Source: Gnetum montanum
Lineage: Eukaryota > Streptophyta > Gnetopsida > Gnetales > Gnetaceae
NCBI GenBank assembly: GCA_015680685.1
Contig: MNCI01011946.1
Coordinates: forward strand, 485,924 to 549,923
DNA: 64,000 bases
Direction of reading: 5' to 3'
In this document: positions 1-13,100 of the stretch, in pieces
Layout: each line of letters starts with the position of its first letter
Numbering within the stretch: position 1 is the stretch's first letter
Made by a program: the position numbers and the translations under genes
The notes under the pieces: generated by a model
What the model saw: only the letters and a program-made list of their open reading frames with translations
Database searches by the model: none
Told to the model about the DNA's origin: nothing

Positions 1-75
1 TGCAGAGTTCGACCGGATCGCGCGTGCTACGCTCGTTTCGTATGGTTGAGTGTAGGGGTACCTCGCCACTCATCA
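1..75 (+). repeat. 3' end of an LTR (Ty3/gypsy family of this window)
   Basis: The first 75 bases match the last 75 bases of the solo LTR at 37689-37763 with only a few substitutions. Both contain TATGGTTGAGTGTAGGGGTA and end in ACTCATCA, the terminal CA of the LTR. The rest of this LTR lies to the left of the window. It has the same orientation as the downstream gene and ends 1.1 kb before its ATG. Whether it is a solo LTR or belongs to a full element cannot be seen. Confidence 0.85.
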
Positions 76-106
76 ACAGGGGACGATGCGATATCGCATC
101 TCATCA
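76..106 (-). repeat. Remnant of an oppositely oriented LTR start
   Basis: Read on the minus strand, 85-106 begins TGATGAGATGCGATATCGCA. This resembles the 5' start of the D LTR (58930: TGATGAGCCACGATATCGCA). It follows directly on the end of the plus-strand LTR. The simplest reading is an older inverted LTR into whose first ~30 bp a newer LTR element inserted. ACAGG (76-80) and ACAAG (107-111) flank the remnant. This is inferred from a very short match. Confidence 0.4.
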
Positions 107-1194
107 ACAAGGAACCCTTCACAATTCAAGAGATGCTAGATTAAAAGAGAGAGTCCACTTTTGAATAATCAATAAAGCATAACAATAATTGACAATACCA
201 ACATCAAGGGCTTTAGAAACCATCTTTGAATCAACTAACTCTACTAACAAAAATTAGTTTGATAGATAACATACTTGGATAACATCCAATCCTCAATCTT
301 TCCAAACCATATTTAAATAACTATAAAAAACTTAAAGAACAAGGTAAATAATTCAAAAATTGAACAGAAACATACAGTCAAGAAATTTTTTGAGTAATAG
401 ATTTATATAAATCATCAGTTAACTTATAAACTGATAAAGAAGTGGTGGATTTGCTTCAATCATCACCTATTGAATTTGATAGCATTGCATGTAATTCCAA
501 ATAGATTTACTAGAAAAATATCATATCCACTAAAAAAACATTAAATAAATAAAAAAAACTATAATCTCTTTTCAACTAGCTAAACTACGCACTATATTAA
601 GTGAAGGAGCTTAAAATATATCAAACTTTAACTACATCACAAAAGCGAAGAGAGAATTCATGTAATCCACCGGACATATTATAACACGGATAAGAAGATA
701 ATGATAGGCTAGCTTACAAGGTGACCCATTCATACTCTTCGAATGCTTATATTACTATTTACCATGGAGTGGTTGTTTAATGCAGCCACATCAAATCTGG
801 TATCCTCTTTGTACTTCAATGTCGGAGGTTAGCCAATAAAACATCGTGTTTACAATTTAGTCTTATTTATTAACATATCGTCAAGATTAAGTGATAAAGC
901 AAGGAAGGAAGGAAGGAAGCAGATTCAAAAATCTGGGAAATTACAGATGCAATCGTAGAGCAGGATCCAGTGTCTGCCAAATTCTGCATTTTCTGCCTGC
1001 GATCTGGCTATTCCGTTCATAATTCTTCAATTTCTTTGATGCAAACGAAGAGCGGAGCGACCGAGACTAATGCTACCACATTCATTGATGCATTGACAAT
1101 TCCAGCTCTCCCTGCGTTCTGCGAAGAGGAAGCGTTGATTTCTGTTTGCAAATCGTTTCTTCCGGAGTTCGCAGGGAGATCTTGACGCGGTACT
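107..1194 (+). other. 5' flank and probable 5' UTR of GRIP
   Basis: About 1.1 kb of mostly AT-rich DNA without a recognisable gene or element. A short (AAGG)4 microsatellite lies at 901-918. From roughly 960 the GC content rises towards the ATG, as expected for a 5' UTR or first exon. I could not place a TATA box or a transcription start with confidence. The initiator context at 1195 (TACTATGGAG) has G at +4. Confidence 0.45.
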
Positions 1195-4100
1195 ATGGAG
1201 ACTTCAGTGGATGTGCCGGAGGAGATGAAGAACAAGATCGCCGCTGAAATTCAGGCGAAGATGAGGAAGAAGACAGTGAATTTGCTGAAGAAGCAGCAGG
1301 CCGAGTTCGAGGCCAAATTGCAGGCCGCGGAGGAGCGGGCGGCCAAAGCTGAGGCGGAGAACGAGAATTTGGAAAGCGAGCTCGGCAAATTGAGGGAAGA
1401 ATTGGTGAACGAGAGGTCTCGCTGTAAAGACCTTGAAGACAGGGCCAGCGAGGAGAAGCAAGGGATGCAGGAACAACTCTCTGAACGTAAGTGAAGTTGT
1501 TTCGGCGCATTTGGAATTTAGATTAGATGTAGCATTGTTAGAACTTTACTTCAAGCTGAGTTATGAGTATGCTGATATCCATAGCTTCCAACCTGTATTG
1601 AATCGTGAGTATTTTTTTTAAATAACTGGTTAATGTTCTACAGAAATGAGGAATATCCTTCATGGCAGTTTACTTCCGGCTACGGCCTGATTTCTTTTTA
1701 AAACGCATTAGAGTGAAGGCATTTTCTTGCGAAACTTTCGTGTCCTTATTATCCTAATTAGGTATATTGTTTCATAGGCAGAACCGTAGTTCAATTTTCT
1801 CGAAATCTGATTATTTGTGTTTTAGGGTGCACACTGACTTCGGCTACTACGTTAATCTCTAAATATAGGAACTGATTTCAGGAATACATGGTTAGTGAGG
1901 TTTCTTTGGCCAAGTCAGACCAAGTCAAGCCTACAACTTCAGCTCATTTTGATGTGAATATGACAAAAAGAAGCTTCTAGACTAATACACATAGCCAACA
2001 GTGAACTGTCCGCCATTGAGTTTCATGCTTATAGGAGATGATTTGAGGATTCACTATCATGCCTACAAGAGATGATTTTGAGGACAAATTGTTCCCTACA
2101 TGTTGAACATTTAAATGCACTTTAAACTAAGACTCTCCAAACCGACTATGCTTATTCTGTTAACGGTGTTCAATGGTGAGGCATTTTTATAGGTTCATTG
2201 ACACTAGAAAATATGGATCTTCAATACACACATTGCATGCTATTATGATTTTGAAAGTTGTTTTTGAGTGCAACGTGTGGTATCCACTGATTTGGCAAAA
2301 AATTATTGACTTCGAAATTTAGCATTTTGTGTAATGTAATTACATAAGATATGGAATATTCAGAACATGCGGATATTGTTATATTAATTTTGGTTGCCTT
2401 CTTTTCTATATTTTGATTTTATGGAATCCTTAGTACTCTGTCATCTAATGCGTTCCTATAAAGTCATAGTAGAATGTTTCATTCCACTTACAAAATGTGA
2501 TATTTACGATCATCACAAAACAGACCCCTTACATATTGCTGATAGACCAATGATATACGGTCCTTGTGCACTATATGATTTAAAATACTTTGCCTCGGTC
2601 ATTGTCAACCACATTACTTCCAGATTCATAATTATAATTTAAATTTCTTATTTTTCATGTTTTATACAGTTAAAATATGGTTAGAGCAATCATCGAAAAC
2701 CAAGTCTGAGAGGGATAGCCTGATAGATGAACTTCGGGATAATGAAGCCATTTTGCAAAAGAAAATTGAAGAGTTGACACAAGTAAACAATGGTCAATTG
2801 TTCTTGTGATTTTTGCACCCTAAATTCATTGATTGTTTGATTTTGATAGTTTATAATATCTTTCTTCTGCATGTGCATGCCATTTTTTGCCCAGATGAAC
2901 CAGCAGCTGGAGGCTCAACTTCTTAATGCAGCAGGACAGGTCTCAGATGCATTTTCAAGGATTTCTTTCTTTCAAGATGAAATGGAAAAAGTTTCCAAGG
3001 AATCTCGTAACTTAAAACATTCCCATTCAAATTTATTAAAGGATCATGACAGGTATAACAATCATCTCTGCATGATTTTGTAACCTTTTACCCCTGAGAC
3101 ATTAATTGTATATCCGAATTTTTATTACTGTTATTTTTCTGTCAATGCCACTTCGTCTAAATGATCCATCATTGTAATGAAAATAGATATTTTGGAACAA
3201 GGAGATGCTATTGTTTTTATGCAATTCTGGAGAGCTACTGCTTTATGGTTGCCCAAGTTTTTCTACTTCAGCTTCAAGTTTTTCAAATTTTTTAAAAGAA
3301 TGCCTCCTGTGCGTATTGTCTCATAACATGCAATCAGCGATATTTGTGATTGTACCACCCACAGCATCTCAACCTATAGTGGTTGATGGTAACACTAGTG
3401 CTATTGATTTATATAAGAATTTTAAAAGAAATGGACCAAACTTCATTTGTGTGCAGTGTCAACTGTCACTTGCCATCTCTAACAGTGTGATCAAATTTCA
3501 ATAATGAAGCTTCAAAATGCATTCCAGAAAGCTCTAATAACATGTTATGTGTCACATTGTTTTCTAGGTGCAATAATTAAAATTTGCAATCATAAAAATG
3601 TCTCATTTGTAATAAAAACTGGGAGTTGAAACCGTGCCTGTGATACATGAAAAGGAGTGTCCTTTTCATACTATTTTTTGAGTTTCCATGGTTGCAATTT
3701 ATTTGTAATTAAATTGTTGTTTCCGGTATTGTATTTTATATTCTGCTGGTCTGTTGGTTCTTATTAGTTACTCCATTTTGGTGTGACACTGGTCATTTAC
3801 TGCTTCAATATAGTTTTTTCTGTTGAGAAATTTTTTTATAACATTCAGACAACTACATATTCCCAGCATAAAAAACTTCATGCCTGGCTGATCAGTCTGC
3901 TTCTGTGTTTCACATGTTCCGGGACATAGGGACCTCAGGACCAATTGCAGTTAGGTACATGGGCATTTTCTGGGGAGGTATTAGGGACACACTGGGAAGT
4001 TGACATCTTCAGGTTGGAGGTTATAGAGTGGAGCATTCTATGGCTTTCAAGTTTCAACAAAATACAAGGAAAAATTGCATGCTTGAAACTGCACACAGTA

Positions 4101-7100
4101 ATTCGCATTGTAATTCATATGAAAATGGAGTTTATAAAAAAAAAACCAAAAAAAAAAAAAAAAGGTTGCAAGCTGGGTGTTCTTGGGATCTGGTCAAAAT
4201 GGACTGTTCCCAATGCATCCACACATGTTTGGGGACATGTCCCCATCCTGGGGATGTCCCAGACAACAAAATTTTTACAGGATTCATCCCCGTCTAGCAC
4301 AGATCTGCTTCATCTATTTTAAAAGCTTACTGCTAATACATAAATTGTGCATATGGATTTATTTTTCCATAGCTAAGACCTTCCTTAGCTTCAAATGGCA
4401 TGCAAGCTTCTTAAATGTAACATTTTATGTATTGCTTTGTTGAGAGAATATATGTGTATTCATCTATTTGACTTCAACCAAATTAACCTTAAAAGTTCTT
4501 TGATTTACAATTACATGAATTTCCCATAAAGATCTGTTGCAGATTATGACATGAGATTCAAAGAGTTGTTTACTATTCTTTTAAGAATTGTTTCTTTTAA
4601 ACATTTTATCCGTGTTTACTTATTGCACCACATTAATGTATTATCTTTCTGCAAAGATTGACTGCTGAGCTAGGGAATGCACGGAGTGCCTTGGGCCTGG
4701 CCGAGAAGGAAATTAAAAACAAGACAAAGGTATGCATACATACATTATATTATTTGAAGCATTAAAAGTTTCTCTTTCAACGAAATGTTACTAATGCTAA
4801 ATTTAAGAATTCATTGTGCTTGTTAAGTTTTATAACTATCAATTTTATAGATGTAGATAGAGTGAGCACTGAAAAATAGAAAGTATAACTGATATAATTC
4901 ATTTTCATATCGTAAATGGTTTCTTTTGTAATGCATTTCATAACAGAATATTGAAGAATTGGCAGAAGCATTGAGGACATCACAGGAGGCTCAGAAATCT
5001 GCTCTGGACCAACTTAAAAACAAATATTCTGAGGTTTTAAAAATTACAGAATAGTGTCCAAAGTCTTTTCAATTATTAATAGTTAAGGATTTGTTGCATT
5101 ATTTTGTATTAAATTTTATTATAGCATGTTTCCTGTTGAGATCTTTATTTCTGCTTTTAGATGTCAGATTCTGCAATGGTAGCATTAGTAAACTAAAGAG
5201 AAACCTTTTAGTCATTTGAGTTTCTGAATCTGAGCATCAAAATCAATATAGCAATAAATTTGTGTTAACTTCAATTTGATTAAACCTCTTTAAAGTTATG
5301 TATGGTCTTTGCATTGTTAATGGTTCTAAAATCTGCACTTTACAGTTAAAATTTTTCTTTTGCCTAAATTCAAAATGTAACTGTTTAATTTGGATTTGTT
5401 ACAGGAAAAATATGTGAAACAGGAAACCAGTGCTCGAGATTTTTCAGTAGTATCTAGTTCATTAAATAAAAGTAACGAGGAAGCTAAATTTTTAGGAGGA
5501 GATCAAGAAAGTAATGATCTACATCTTGGTAAAATTAGTGCTGCAGATGGTAGCATATTGTCAGATCCTCATGACATGGAATCACTTGTCAGAACTATTT
5601 ATGAGCTTCAGTTTGAGAAAGAATATTTGAAATCACAATTTAGTTTTATTCAATCTGGGGCCATTGAACATTTGCAGTTTACTAGCAGTGATGGTAATCC
5701 AGATGCTTTGATTATTTTAAGGAATCAGATAGCTGACTTGAATAAGAAACTTGAAGAGAGCAAATTGTTGCAAAGGTCTTTGGAAGATAAGAATATAAAT
5801 AAAGAACTTTTGTGCTCTGAGTTACAGCAAAGAGTTCATGAACTTTCTTCAGATCTGTCTGAAGGTAGCCTTTTGTGTCCATAATATTATGTTTGACGTG
5901 AGTTTACTTGAAATTTTTATGAATGTTCTTACGCGTTTACTTATTCCTTAATACCTAAGTTGAAATACATGAGATCAATCGAATTACTTTTTTTCCTGGG
6001 TAATTAGCTGTAAAAGGTAACATGGAAAGCTGGGATGTTACAACCAGTGTTTTCCAAACTGTTGATTGATTACTACTTTAACAATCAATTGCTGCATTAA
6101 AATTTAGCGGACTCAAGTTCAGTTGGCTAGACTTTTCCTCATTATCCTATTTTAAACACAAAATTGATGTTTTATATAGTTTTCATCTGATTCATTTCTT
6201 TTACAGAATCACCAACCTCTCTCTCTCTCTCTCTCTCTAAAGCACAGCTACAATAATGACTTTAAACACTAGTTTTAGGAGTTATCTTGTTTACTTCTCT
6301 TGCTTATATAACACATGGAAGGATGTGGTTGCATTTGCTCCACTTGATCTTTTGTGTTATTGAAACTTACATTGTTTTTTTGTTAAATTATGCTGGAAAT
6401 AGTCTAAGTGCCATTTTTGTATTTATGTAGGAAAAATCAACACGGAAAATGCTATTAAGGAACGGGATGAAAGATATGCTGAACTTGATGCCAAATTCAG
6501 CCGTCTACAAAAGCGGGCAAAACAAAGAATTCAAGAAATGCAGAAGGTGATGACAATTAAATTTTGGTTTCGTATTGATATATTCTAGAGATTTCTGCAG
6601 TTGGTAGCAATTCTATTTTCTATAGTTAATTATCCTGACTGATAGCTTACAGACATGGATAATTAGTAACCTCTACAACTATCCTCAATGATAGTAGAAG
6701 TCCAATATAGGTAGGCCAGACTGCAAGGAAAGGCCATGCCTTGACTGATCCTGATCCCTTCCGAAAGAACCAGGGAATTTGTTTGTTAAGGCTGCTACAA
6801 GCACCACTCAAAACTTGATACTGCATGATTCATCATCCCTGCAAACAGCCTTAGCGTCACATCAAAAATCCCCTTGAATTTTGAAAGATGTGAAACTTTG
6901 TGATTATATTGTTATTGTTAACCTATATAAATGCATGGCAAGTTTGGAACTTTTAATGGGTGGTTCCCAAGTTTCCATTACCAAAAAACCTCAATCCTAT
7001 AACACCTTACAAATAGGTACTTCTTCTATCCATGTATTATGTACTAGATGAATCAATTGAATGCATCTAGTTATTTATATTGTATTTTGCACTTGCATAC

Positions 7101-10100
7101 TTCTTCCTTATTTGTTTCATGTTAGCTCCAGGTATTTGCATGTCAAAGGCTAGCATGATATAGCATGATATCAAAATGTGTTAGTCATACTTGAAGCTTG
7201 GAGTGCATGAAGAGATTTGCATAGATGGAGTGTGTGAGGAGATATGCATAGATAGAATGCATGAAGGAAGTATTTGTTCACTTGCACAATTGAGGAAGGG
7301 ACCACTAAGTGAGTGACAACATCAGAATTCACTTGGAGGAACAACACAATATAGTAACATGTGAAGGCATACAACAATGTGCAAAGACATAATACAGTGC
7401 ATGAAGGTAGGTATACAATAGTGTACAGAGGCATGCAATAACATGCAAAGCTAGGTTCATAGCAACAAGCAAAGACATACAACAATTTACGAAGGCACCT
7501 AAGCAGCATGCACATAGATTTGTGCAATGTAGTTGACATATGCATATATCTGTGCATAGAACTATGCAATGAAGGTGACATACATACAGATCTATGTGAT
7601 AGAGGTGACATAGGCACAGATCTGCACATTGCAAGTAGCATGTGCAAGGATTGCAGGTGCATAGTCACAAATATGCAGCTATAAGTGGTGTGTGCAAAGG
7701 TTGCAAGTGTGTAGCCTTAGACAAAAGTAGCACAAGCAGTACAAAGGCTAAAGCTTATTTTACAATAAAAATTGTTCAACACATCAATAATTACTCGTTG
7801 GTGTCTACATATGTTGTGAAAACATGAAAGGGTGCAATTGAAGTAAATTAGTCCTTGTATTCTATATTTTAACCTAGAGGAAAGGTTTTTCAATGGTGCC
7901 CACAAATTCCAAAAATCCAAAAGTGTGGACTCTAGTGGATTTGAGGTATCCAAGGTAGTGAAAACACTACAAGTAGAAGTCTTAAGTGGTACATTGGTCT
8001 TCCTTCCTCATTTCTGACACTAGAGTATGTTTAAGAGTTGATTGCTTTCCCACTTTTGATTTTGGAGAAGGGGCAAAATCAGATACCATGTCAATAAATT
8101 TTGAGAAAAATATGAGCATAGTTCTGTAAGAAGAGTTGAATTGGGAAAAATGGCATAATGGTTTCAACTTGGCAGCCAAAGTAGATTAGATGTTCAAAGG
8201 GCATCTTAAAGAAAATGACCACAATGCATCCCATATTGGCTATAGACCAACAAAAAGGAGGTGGATGAGTGGGAAGGTGTAAATAAGAATTTTTCTTCTT
8301 CCATTCTTCTAGTACTAGATGAGCATTATTACAAAATGATGCAAAACTATGATATTATGTGGGACATGGTGGACATGTTCAAGAGGGCTTTCAACAAGAA
8401 GTCTGATATGGAGTTTATTTACATTTTGAACAAAGTGATATGGAAAAGGGAACAACCTTGGAAGTTATTAATAAACTTTGAGAAATCAAAGAGATCTTTT
8501 TCAAAGATTACAAATGACAATGCATTATTTGGTTCTTTCTCATGAATAGTGTTCAAGTAGTTCTTGTCTATGAACATGTCATCACCACACTATCAACACA
8601 CACTAGGTTGAAGAGTATGAACTTTGAAACCCTCATAGTTATTCTAGTATACTTTGATAAGTAGTACAATGCCTGTGTTTGGGGAAGCATGGAAATAGGT
8701 CCCTCATATCACAAGGTAAACTATGGTAGCAATAGTAGGGAACAGGATCCAAAGAGCAAGGGTTAATAGAAGCAAAACTAGATTGGCTAGAAGGAGGAGA
8801 GTCAAGAAGAAAAGCGAAACTTTGAAAAAAAGGAGGAGGAGAAGGAGATGAAGAACATAATCCATCAAAGATGTGGCAAATGGCCCACTATGCAATAGAG
8901 TGCATAACTTCGTATGGTTAGATCAAGAAGAATAGTTAAGTAAATTAGGTAAAGGAGACTAGACAAGAGTCAAGCTCCAATCATAGTGACCCTAACTCTA
9001 CATTGCTTGTGCATGTTACTAATCTAGAATAGCTAGGATTAAGCTAAATTGGTTGTTGACCAAGTTGATGTAATTGGTTGTGCAAATATTGCTACAACAT
9101 GTAAAGTTGTTTATTGTACCATGGTATAGAAGCAACTCAACACAACTCCCAAAAAAGACTTATTCTACAAATCAAATAGAAGTACCATGAATTAGTCAAG
9201 ATGGTAGATACAGACTTATAACTAATTAAAGGAATAGGAACCATGCTAATCAAACCTTTCAATGGAGCAACGAAACTCTAATTAAGGGATGCCCTATACA
9301 CCTTGGTTTAAAGCAATTTCTACTCTCATTAAGAACACTGGTCAAAAGAGGCTTTTATTTAAGTATGCCAATGGGTGGAAAGGTACGTAGATGTGATGAA
9401 GAATAACTTAAGTACCTCATAGGATTTTATAGCATTTTCTGGATGTTGCATACAACAACATGGTAGGTGAGTTGCAAATTCAAAAAAGCTCTCTTAGGAA
9501 GTACTTTGGCATGCTCTTTTGAATAGGATTTATGATTCTAAGAATGTTTTAAAGGATTTGCAAATGAAGACTCTACAGTGAGAGGCTTGCATCATGGACA
9601 AAGCTATAAGGCAACCAGATTGCTAGGAACACTATAATAGAATGGTGTGGTAAAATGAATAAATAGAAGACTTCTTGATATGCTTAAAGCAATGCTGGAG
9701 TACAAGAAGCTACCTTTCTATTTGTGGGGAGAAGCATTAGGCAAAACAATTCAAGTAGTGAACAATCTCCTAGGAAAACATGGAAAACATTCAATGAAAT
9801 TTGGACAATATTTGCTCTTAATGTGAAAAGGACTATCATTTGGAGTGGTGTTGAGGTGGTTGTTTCTCAAGTAGAAGATGTTGGTTCAAGCCTGGGTGCA
9901 GGCACTCGAAGAAGTTAGGCTTGCACTCATCCACTAGCCCTCCCGGGACCTCGCTTGGTGGGATGAGCTTCAAGGCCCTTAGTGATGATCTCAGTGCTAT
10001 GCATTGCTCTTAATGTGAAAAGGACTATCATTTGGAGTGGTGTTGAGGTGCTTGTTTCTCAAGTTGAAGATGTGGGTTCGAGCCTGGGTGCAGCCACTTG

Positions 10101-13100
10101 AAGAAGTTAGGCTTGCACTCATCCACCAGCCCTCTTGGGACCTCACTTGGTGGGATGAGCTTCAAGGCTCTTAGTGATGATCTTAGTGCTATGCATTCAT
10201 CATACTTGATCACTAGAAGAAGCTGCAAATATATGCACAATCAGAAATTATCTGTTTACTTTCTTTCTAAACTCTTGTAATTATCATGGGAATTTTCTTT
10301 GTTAGATACCTTTTCTTGCAAGTATCATTTTATTAGTAAACATAATAAACACCATCCACTTTCCTGTCTTACTGTTGGAGTTATTTATCTATTTAATATA
10401 ATTGAGATGAACTATTGAACAAAATTCTTATTTTTACAGGAGAAGGAAGATCTTGAGTCTAAACTTTCCACTGCTAATGAAAAAGCATTGCAAGCATATG
10501 CTGAGCAGAGCATGGTACAACAAGAACTTGAACACACTCGACGCCAGGCTGCCGATGCTATTCGCTCTTTAGATGGAGAGAAACAAATGTTGCAAAGTAC
10601 TAACAGTAGGTAAGTTTATGATAGTTTACTGCTCCCATGTTAGATTCATAGGATTATTAGACATGAACTTGGCATATACTTATTTTCCAGGTTTTTTCTT
10701 AAATTATGAATATGTAAAATCTACATTGTAATGAAAATGTTGGAAACAACTTGGTAAAACTGTAATCTTTTATTACATTGCATACTTATTAAGATTGGAT
10801 TAGATTTTTTCATTCCCAAGATTTTGGATTACAGATCATGATTTAGAATCACATGGAATTGCGATATTAAAATATAAAAAAAACATAAAATTTTTAATCA
10901 TTTTCAAAAATATATGCAATTAAGAAAATAAAAAATTGAAGATAAAAAAAAATGTTCAACTTTAAAATATGTTTTTCCAAACATATAAATATAACAACAT
11001 TGCATTAAGCATGAACATCAACATAAATTTGTTTATACCCCTATATGCATTACAAAAAAATTCAAATATACACTAGACTGTAGTATTCTTTCACCATCAA
11101 CAAAAACAAATGGGTTGAAGAATGTCTGAAATCAGCTGCTGAAGTGATTCAAAATGAGTTGAAGAATGCATTGTTTAGCTCTTGAAGAATGTGCTACTGA
11201 GGTCCCTAAGAATGCATTGCTCCTTGCAGCAAAATGTGCACTCAAAGTGCCAAAAACCTTAAAACTGTTAAATGACACATATTCATACTGTTCTATGCTT
11301 ATTCTTTCTATTTTTATAGCTGTATTAAGTCATGAATTTTGTTATTGGGATCATGTTTTAATCTTTAATGAAATGTTTAATGTTAAAAAGTGTAAACTTA
11401 TCATTGGTGTTTTTAAAGATTCCGAAATTGTTCGGAATTGTGAATTGCGTAGAATTGTCTGGAATCACGATTCAGAACAGATCTGGATTGCAATTGTTCA
11501 GATGGTGATCTGGAATCACTGGGATCGTGATCCCAATCTGATCATCATAACATTGATATGGATAACTTTTGGAGATATTGGACAGGATTCTGTTGTATTC
11601 TTTTATTTTGCATGGTTTCTTTATATCACAATGTTTGATAGTACAATTGAATTTATGATATGTGGAAGCATATATCATTTCCCAATATGCCATAATTTGT
11701 AAAATGCAAGAATTTGGAAAACACTAAGAGCATTGTTGACATTTGAGAGATTCAGAGTTTTTCTGTAAATGGATGATCTTAATTTGGCTAAGATCTTTAG
11801 AGAGTTTTTCATAATTCATTTTCTTGGGAAGCTGCGTTGATTTAATATTTGACATCCAATCAACTCATAATTATCAAAGCACCAGTTACAACATTTAGAA
11901 GAATCAAAGCATTCATCAAATAAATGAAATTTGTAATATGTTTCATGTACAACTGCATAAAATTGTTGTAATTATTCTAATTCTTTTTTAGTCATATCAT
12001 GATCAAATTGGCAGCAAAACTAATGCCACAAAATCTGTAGAGATTGTGTGCGCCAGACAAGCATATTGCTACTACTATAAAATCAATAGTGTAAATGTCT
12101 TGTTGTTAACTCCTTGCAACAGACGTGATGAAAGATAATTGCAATTGCAGAACAATATAACTGTTCATACGCAATATATTTAGTTATTGATTAGCTTAAC
12201 ACATTCAACAACTGTTTATTAAGCTAATTACCGATTTTTAATTATAACCATGCATACGTTACAATGATAACTGTGCCTATTTATATGATGAACAATGTTG
12301 ATGTTTGGTACTCATAACCGTTTCCATCAAATGATAAATCGCTTCTTTAGCTGCAACTACAACCCTTCAACAAATTTCTTAAGGCTTTTAACACTGAAGG
12401 GTTTAGTCAAACTGTTAACAAGCTGATCTCTTGTTTTGATACAGAAGGACTCTGTGAATCCTTGTGCAAAGGCATGTTCGATATAACACATGCTATTTCT
12501 ATATGTATTGTGCTCTTATGAAACATAAGATTCTCGATTAATTTGAAGGAACTTTGATTGTCACAATAAATTGTGATTGGTTTGGAAATTTCTTCCCTTA
12601 ACCCAGCAAAAAACTGATTCAGTCACTTAATTTCAATGACCAAATTAACAACAGCTTGGCTTTTTAGACGCTATTGAAGATAAAGAAAGAGGCCTTTGCT
12701 TGGTAGACAACTAGGAAATCTCATTGCATATATGCTTTATCAGAAAAAAACAGTTGTAGAACATCTTATTGTTTCATCTTGATCATAATCAGCATCAATG
12801 TGGCCCTCCAAATCTATTTTAGAAGAACTATCAGACATTAAATCATAATATTGAGTATCCTTAAGATACCTGAGTAAATTCAAGGTCAATGTCTTTTGAA
12901 TTTGAGTTTGACTTTGATTAAACAATGATAATAAATTAACTGTACAAGAATCGTTAGGTATTGTATTTGTAAGATAAACCAACTTTCAATATAATTTTCT
13001 AAACACCATGGGTTTTGAAATAGGCTTAGAATTATCTTTTCTAACATATCACGTTGGATTTAAGGGTACAAACTGTGGCCTAGTATTCTTGCAAAAATGC

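Noticed and set aside
7171-7668. Cys/His-rich minus-strand ORFs (165 and 101 codons)
   Set aside because: They arise from TGCA/TGCATAGA-type tandem repeats read in two frames; low complexity explains them.
11166-11702. 178-codon plus-strand ORF in intron 8
   Set aside because: Hydrophobic, AT-driven codons, no domain, no splice logic with GRIP, and inverted/tandem words inside it.
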